From an uncultured Victivallis sp. (lineage in GTDB: Bacteria; Verrucomicrobiota; Lentisphaeria; Victivallales; Victivallaceae), in the NCBI GenBank assembly GCA_944389935.1, contig CALXOE010000023.1, positions 1-50,005 of the forward strand: DNA of 50,005 bases. Reading direction: 5' to 3'. Within the stretch, counting starts at the first letter, position 1; each line of letters starts with the position of its first letter. Below, in pieces: positions 46,232-50,005 of the stretch. Made by a program: the position numbers and the translations under genes. Under the pieces are notes generated by a model, which ran no database searches, was not told the DNA's origin, and saw only the letters and a program-made list of their open reading frames with translations.

Positions 46232-47629
46232 ATGGCGACCAGAATTCCCGTTCCGAAACTCGGACAGTCCGAAGAGACCGTGACCATCGCCTCGTGGCGG
46301 GTCAAGGAGGGCGACAAGATCAAGAAGGGAGATGTCCTCTTCGAGGTTGAGACCGACAAGGCCGTGCTTGAAGTCGAATCCCAGTTCGAGGGGACGATCC
46401 TGAAGATCGTAACTCCCGTCGGTGTCGAAGTCCCGGTCATGACCACGACCGCCGCGATCGTCGGTGAACCCGGCGAAACGGTTCCGGCCGAGATGCTCGC
46501 GGCGGCTTCCGCTCCCGCGCCTGCACCTGCAGCTGCATCTGCGGCTGCGGCTCCTGCTCCGGTGGCACCTGCGGCTCCCGCGCCTGCACCGGTTCCGGCT
46601 GCTCCCGCTCCGCCGGCGGCAGCACCGGCAGCGCCCGCCGCTCCGATTCCGGCTCCGGTGATTCCGCCGCCTGCTCCGAAAGCAGCGGCTCCGGCGAAGA
46701 AGCCGATCTCGCCGCGGGCGAAGAAGTTTGCGGCCGATTACCTGATTGACGTTGCCAAAGTCCCCGCCGCGGGCATCCGCGTGACCGAACAGGATGTGAA
46801 GAACTATCTCGATTCGACCGGATATTTTCAGCGGAAGATCACGCCTGTTGCAATGAATCTCGCCGCCGGGGCGAAACTCGAGATGACCGAACTTGAGGGA
46901 ACGGGGGAGGGTGGGCGCATCACGGTTGCCGACGTGAAAGCCGCGATCGCGGAGCGCCCGAAACCGTTCAACACGATGCGTAAAGTCATCGCCCAGCGGC
47001 TGACCCAGGCCAAGCAGACGATTCCGCACTTCTACGTCACGGTCGCGGTCGATATGAGCGACCTCATGGAGAAGCGCCGGAAGCTCAAGGCCGAGGGAAT
47101 CAATCTCTCCGTCAACGTCTTCATCATCAAGGCGGTCGCGCTTGCGCTCAAGGAATTCCCGAACGTGAACGCTTTCTGCGACGGTGTTTCGGTTTCACAG
47201 AAGTCGAAAGTCAACATCGGCATGGCCGTGTCGGTCGACAACGGGCTTGTGGTGCCGGTCATCGCGAACGCCGACCGCAAGGGGCTCGACGAGATCCAGG
47301 CCGAATCGGGCGAACTCGCCGAAAAGGCGCGCGCCGGCAAGCTCACGCCGGATGAGATGAAAGGCGGCACGTTCACGATCTCGAACATGGGCATGATGAA
47401 CGTCGAGAGCTTCCAGGCGATCGTGAATCCGGGCGAGAGCGCGATTCTCGCGGTTGCGAGCTGCATTCCGACTCCGGTCGTGCGGGATGGCGAGATCGTT
47501 GTTCGCGACATCATGAAGATCACGGTCTCGGCCGATCATCGCATCGTCGACGGCGCGATGGCTGCGGCGTTTGCGAACTGCATCCGTGCGAAACTCGAAG
47601 ACGCTTCTCTCTGGGACTCCCTGATCTGA
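46232..47629 (+). CDS. dihydrolipoyl acyltransferase (E2) with two tandem subunit-binding domains
   Basis: The product has 465 residues. A lipoyl domain (1-80) carries the modified Lys in EVETDKAVLE. A flexible Ala/Pro linker (about 88-157) follows. Two subunit-binding-like domains lie at about 159-197 (ISPRAKKFAADYLIDV) and 205-247 (ELEGTGEGGRITVADVKAA). The catalytic domain (about 246-465) ends with the active-site His in ADHRIVDG. The enzyme moves the acyl group from E1 to coenzyme A. AGGAGG lies upstream of the ATG. The presence of two subunit-binding domains is unusual, since most bacterial E2 proteins have one. A clear terminator follows the gene. Confidence 0.87.
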   Translation: MATRIPVPKLGQSEETVTIASWRVKEGDKIKKGDVLFEVETDKAVLEVESQFEGTILKIVTPVGVEVPVMTTTAAIVGEPGETVPAEMLAAASAPAPAPAAASAAAAPAPVAPAAPAPAPVPAAPAPPAAAPAAPAAPIPAPVIPPPAPKAAAPAKKPISPRAKKFAADYLIDVAKVPAAGIRVTEQDVKNYLDSTGYFQRKITPVAMNLAAGAKLEMTELEGTGEGGRITVADVKAAIAERPKPFNTMRKVIAQRLTQAKQTIPHFYVTVAVDMSDLMEKRRKLKAEGINLSVNVFIIKAVALALKEFPNVNAFCDGVSVSQKSKVNIGMAVSVDNGLVVPVIANADRKGLDEIQAESGELAEKARAGKLTPDEMKGGTFTISNMGMMNVESFQAIVNPGESAILAVASCIPTPVVRDGEIVVRDIMKITVSADHRIVDGAMAAAFANCIRAKLEDASLWDSLI

Positions 47630-47651
47630 TCGGGTGATCTGCGTTCATTTC

Positions 47652-47681
47652 CCGGACGGTAATTCTGCCGTCCGGTTTTTT
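47652..47681 (+). terminator. rho-independent terminator of the E1-E2 operon
   Basis: CCGGACGG pairs perfectly with CCGTCCGG around an eight-base loop and is followed by six T residues. It lies 23 bases after the E2 stop. Confidence 0.9.
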
Positions 47682-47685
47682 GTGC

Positions 47686-47718
47686 AAAAAAAACGCCGAC
47701 GCTGTCGGGGCGTCGGCG
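47686..47718 (-). terminator. rho-independent terminator of the small exported protein gene
   Basis: CGCCGACGC (47694-47702) pairs with GCGTCGGCG (47710-47718) around seven bases. On the minus strand the stem is followed by eight T residues. It ends the gene at 47734-48054 and stands next to the E2 terminator. Confidence 0.88.
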
Positions 47719-47733
47719 CATTCTCTTTGTCGA

Positions 47734-48054
47734 TTACGGCAACTGCTGCTGCATATCGGAGACCGGCTGCCAGACCGCGCTGTTGACCTGCGCGTTGTTC
47801 GGACCGCCAGTGGTGATCTGGAGCACCCAGACTTTGCCGGTGACGGTGTCGATCTTCAAGATGACCTGCTGTTCGTTGTTGACGCCCTGCTGCAGAGTCA
47901 GAGTATCGACTTCCGCCGCGACGAGTGCATAACGCCCCGCGTTGAAGAGCTGCGAATCGCTGCTGCTGTCCGCCTGTGCGGGCAGTGAGGTCAGGATTCC
48001 CGCCGCAACCAGAACCGCCGCAGCGATGCCGCCGATGATCATAAGTTTCTTCAT
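47734..48054 (-). CDS. small exported protein of unknown function
   Basis: The 106-residue protein starts at ATG 48054, with AGAGGGGG upstream. A signal peptide (KKLMIIGGIAAAVLVAAGIL, ending at PAQA) precedes a mature part of about 75 residues with FNAGRYALVAAEVDTLT and VILKIDTVTGKVWVLQI. The pattern of short beta strands with DTVTGKVW suggests a small beta-propeller-blade-like or lectin-like fold, but no family was recognised. A strong terminator follows, so it is a single-gene transcript. Confidence 0.65.
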   Translation of the reverse strand: MKKLMIIGGIAAAVLVAAGILTSLPAQADSSSDSQLFNAGRYALVAAEVDTLTLQQGVNNEQQVILKIDTVTGKVWVLQITTGGPNNAQVNSAVWQPVSDMQQQLP

Positions 48055-48197
48055 AAGTAACCCCCTCTGTTGCAGATGCTGCCGGAACCGGCCGGCGCCG
48101 ATGATGAACATGGTGACACTTTCTCTCTATAAGGTAACATCGATTCCGGAAAAAGCAAGCGGGACTGCGGCAAAATGGCGATTGCGATGATGCCTGT

Positions 48198-50005
48198 TCA
48201 TTTCCGCTGCAGTTCGCGTCGTTTTTCCTGAAGCCGGCGCGTGAGCAGCGTCGAACGCGGTTCGAGTCGCGCATTCTCGACGGCGAGTTGAACCGCCCGG
48301 CGGCTGCCGACCAGAATCAACAGCTTTTTCGCCCGGGTCATGGCCGTATAAAGCAGATTCCGCTGCAGCATCATGTAGTGCTGACTCAGAAACGGCAGAA
48401 TCACGACCGGAAACTCACACCCCTGTGACTTGTGCACGGTCACGGCATAGGCGTGCGTGAGCTGGTCGGCCTCGTCGAAGTTGTAGGTGACCGCGTGCGG
48501 TCCGTCGAAGAGTACGCTGAACTTCTTCGCGGGGACGTCGATCCGGGCGAGGCGTCCCATATCGCCGTTGAATACTCCCTTGTCGTAGTTGTTCGCGATC
48601 TGCATGACCTTGTCGCCACTTTTGAACACCCGATCCCCGAATTTGAACTGCCGTTCCCCGCCCGGATTCAGCAATGCTTCGATCCGTTCGTTGATCGTGA
48701 TTGTTCCGCAGCAGCCGCGGTTCATCGGCGTGAGGATCTGGATGTCGTCGACGGGATCGAACCCGAACCGGGCCGGAATCCGGTCGACGACGAGTTTCTC
48801 GATGATCGCGAGCGCTTTTTCCGGATCGTCCTGTTCGATCCAGTAGAAATCCGAGAGTTCACCGTCACGTACCTGCGGCTTCTCCGGCATCCGGCCGTGG
48901 TTCACGCGGTGGGCGTTTACGATGATCCGGCTGTCCCCCGCCTGCCGGAAGATCTGCGTAAGTTCCGTCACGAGAAACCAGCCCGATTCAATGAAACTCG
49001 CGAGCACCGTCCCCGGTCCGACCGAGGGGAGCTGATCCCGGTCGCCGACCAGAATGACGGAACAACCCTGCGGAATCGCCCGGAACAGCGCCTGCGCAAG
49101 CAGAAGATCGAGCATCGAAACCTCATCGACGATCAGCAGATCACAGTTCAGCGGCGCGTCGGCATTGCAGTTGAACTGATTCGTCGTGGGATCATACTGA
49201 AGCAGCCGGTGCAGCGTCTGCGCCGCGAGGCCGGTCGATTCGGAAAGCCGTTTCGCCGCCCGTCCGGTCGGTGCCGCAAGCGCGATTTTCAGATTCGCTT
49301 TCTGCGCGCGGCGGACGATCTCTCCCAGCACCGTGGTTTTGCCGACGCCCGGACCGCCGGTGATGATTCCCAGCGGCGACTGGTTGACCCGGTCGACCGC
49401 GAGCTGCTGTTCGCTGTTCAGAGTGAGGCGGTTCCCCGCGGCGGGACGGAGCTTTTTCCCCGCGAAATCCGGTGTCATCGCCAGGCGCGCCACGAGGACC
49501 GGCAATTCCATTTCCGCGCGGGCGAGCAGCGGCGTGTAGATCTGCCCATCCAGAATCCGCAGCAGACGCCGTTCGACCGCTGCCTCGATGCCGAGGCGTG
49601 CGCGTTCAGGCGGTTCCCCTGCCAGTTCCGCCGTCGCGCTTACGAGCGTCTCGAACGGGCAGCAGACGTCGCCGTTCGCAATCATGCCGTTGAGCGTATG
49701 GACGGCAGCCGCAGTCATGCGCGGAATGGAGTTGCGGGGAATGCCGAGCGATTTGGCGATCTCGTCGGCTTTCAGAAAGCCGATTCCGTCGACCTCCTCC
49801 GCCAGCCGATAGGGGTTCGTCCGCACCATCTGCGGCGCCGCATCCCCGTACCGTTTGAAGAGCCGCGAACAGAATGCGGGGGAGATCCCGAGCCCCTGCA
49901 GGAAAATGTAACTGTCCCTCCGCGCGGCTGATTCCCGCCAGGTGCGCGCGATCGCTTCCGCTTTTTTGGGGCCGATCCCGGGCACTTCCTTGAGCGACTT
50001 TTCCC
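48198..50005 (-). CDS. recD2: RecD2-type DNA helicase, N-terminus outside window
   Basis: The frame is open through the right window edge; the visible part has about 600 residues, and RecD2 proteins are usually 720-800. The GTG at 49985 in the frame is not the true start, since upstream codons (EKSLKEVPGIG) belong to the same protein. The helix-hairpin-helix region (PGIGPKKAEAIARTW) is followed by Walker A GGPGVGKTT, Walker B LLIVDEVSMLD, GDRDQLPSVGPG, the VHKSQGCEF motif and TAMTRAKKLLILVG at the C-terminus. It is a 5'-3' helicase involved in DNA repair in bacteria without RecBC. Confidence 0.9.
   Translation of the reverse strand, partial: EKSLKEVPGIGPKKAEAIARTWRESAARRDSYIFLQGLGISPAFCSRLFKRYGDAAPQMVRTNPYRLAEEVDGIGFLKADEIAKSLGIPRNSIPRMTAAAVHTLNGMIANGDVCCPFETLVSATAELAGEPPERARLGIEAAVERRLLRILDGQIYTPLLARAEMELPVLVARLAMTPDFAGKKLRPAAGNRLTLNSEQQLAVDRVNQSPLGIITGGPGVGKTTVLGEIVRRAQKANLKIALAAPTGRAAKRLSESTGLAAQTLHRLLQYDPTTNQFNCNADAPLNCDLLIVDEVSMLDLLLAQALFRAIPQGCSVILVGDRDQLPSVGPGTVLASFIESGWFLVTELTQIFRQAGDSRIIVNAHRVNHGRMPEKPQVRDGELSDFYWIEQDDPEKALAIIEKLVVDRIPARFGFDPVDDIQILTPMNRGCCGTITINERIEALLNPGGERQFKFGDRVFKSGDKVMQIANNYDKGVFNGDMGRLARIDVPAKKFSVLFDGPHAVTYNFDEADQLTHAYAVTVHKSQGCEFPVVILPFLSQHYMMLQRNLLYTAMTRAKKLLILVGSRRAVQLAVENARLEPRSTLLTRRLQEKRRELQRK

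Noticed and set aside
46495..46705. Ala/Pro-rich repeats in the E2 gene as a possible tandem repeat element
   Set aside because: It is the normal flexible linker of an E2 protein; the repeats follow codon use for Ala and Pro, with no mobile-element features.
1..50005. Mobile elements, tRNA and rRNA genes
   Set aside because: No transposase, integrase, inverted terminal repeats, tRNA cloverleaf or rRNA core sequence was recognised when reading both strands. A tRNA or CRISPR scan would be needed to exclude short ones.

Overview
The window looks like a chromosome segment of a GC-rich, Gram-negative, polysaccharide-degrading bacterium. My best placement is the PVC group, probably Lentisphaerota (Victivallis-like). 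This is an inference from five H-X9-DG-type prepilin-like genes sitting among glycoside hydrolases, repeated SPFH genes, and LacI- and GntR-type sugar regulators. No rRNA, tRNA, CRISPR array, insertion sequence or phage gene was recognised.

Layout. (1) 1-11139, plus strand: three tandem prepilin-like genes (the first has lost its prepilin signal), then a secreted TIM-barrel hydrolase-like protein, an orphan sugar-binding protein, a GH27 alpha-galactosidase, a two-domain metallophosphoesterase and a GH42 beta-galactosidase. Together they form a galactoside-type glycan locus. (2) 11442-23874, plus strand: a long envelope operon with three SPFH/HflK-HflC-like proteins, a His-rich CPC-type metal P-type ATPase, an ABC ATPase and permease, a membrane protein of unknown function, a CNNM/CBS protein and a lipoprotein. 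(3) 23865-27757: a minus-strand rRNA pseudouridine synthase, divergent rsmI, and a GH2 beta-mannosidase-like gene with its own promoter. (4) 27816-35137, minus strand: a LacI regulator, then a prepilin, a secreted GH2, a lectin-like secreted protein and a 667-residue protein of unknown family. (5) 35346-42920, minus strand: a GntR-type regulator, then a prepilin, a metallophosphoesterase, a secreted clan GH-A hydrolase and a GH20 hexosaminidase. (6) 43106-47629, plus strand: a DeoR regulator, a fused E1 alpha/beta 2-oxoacid dehydrogenase and its E2. (7) 47734-50005, minus strand: a small exported protein and a RecD2-type helicase cut by the window end.

How it fits together. Regions 4 and 5 share one plan: a sugar-type transcription factor, then directly a prepilin-like protein, then secreted and cytoplasmic glycan enzymes. 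In region 5 the regulator and prepilin overlap by four bases. Palindromes that could be operators lie at both regulator promoters. Region 1 also opens with prepilin-like genes, so one or more substrate-specific pseudopilins may be part of each glycan-use module. This is the most interesting pattern in the window. The role of the prepilins is inferred from context only.
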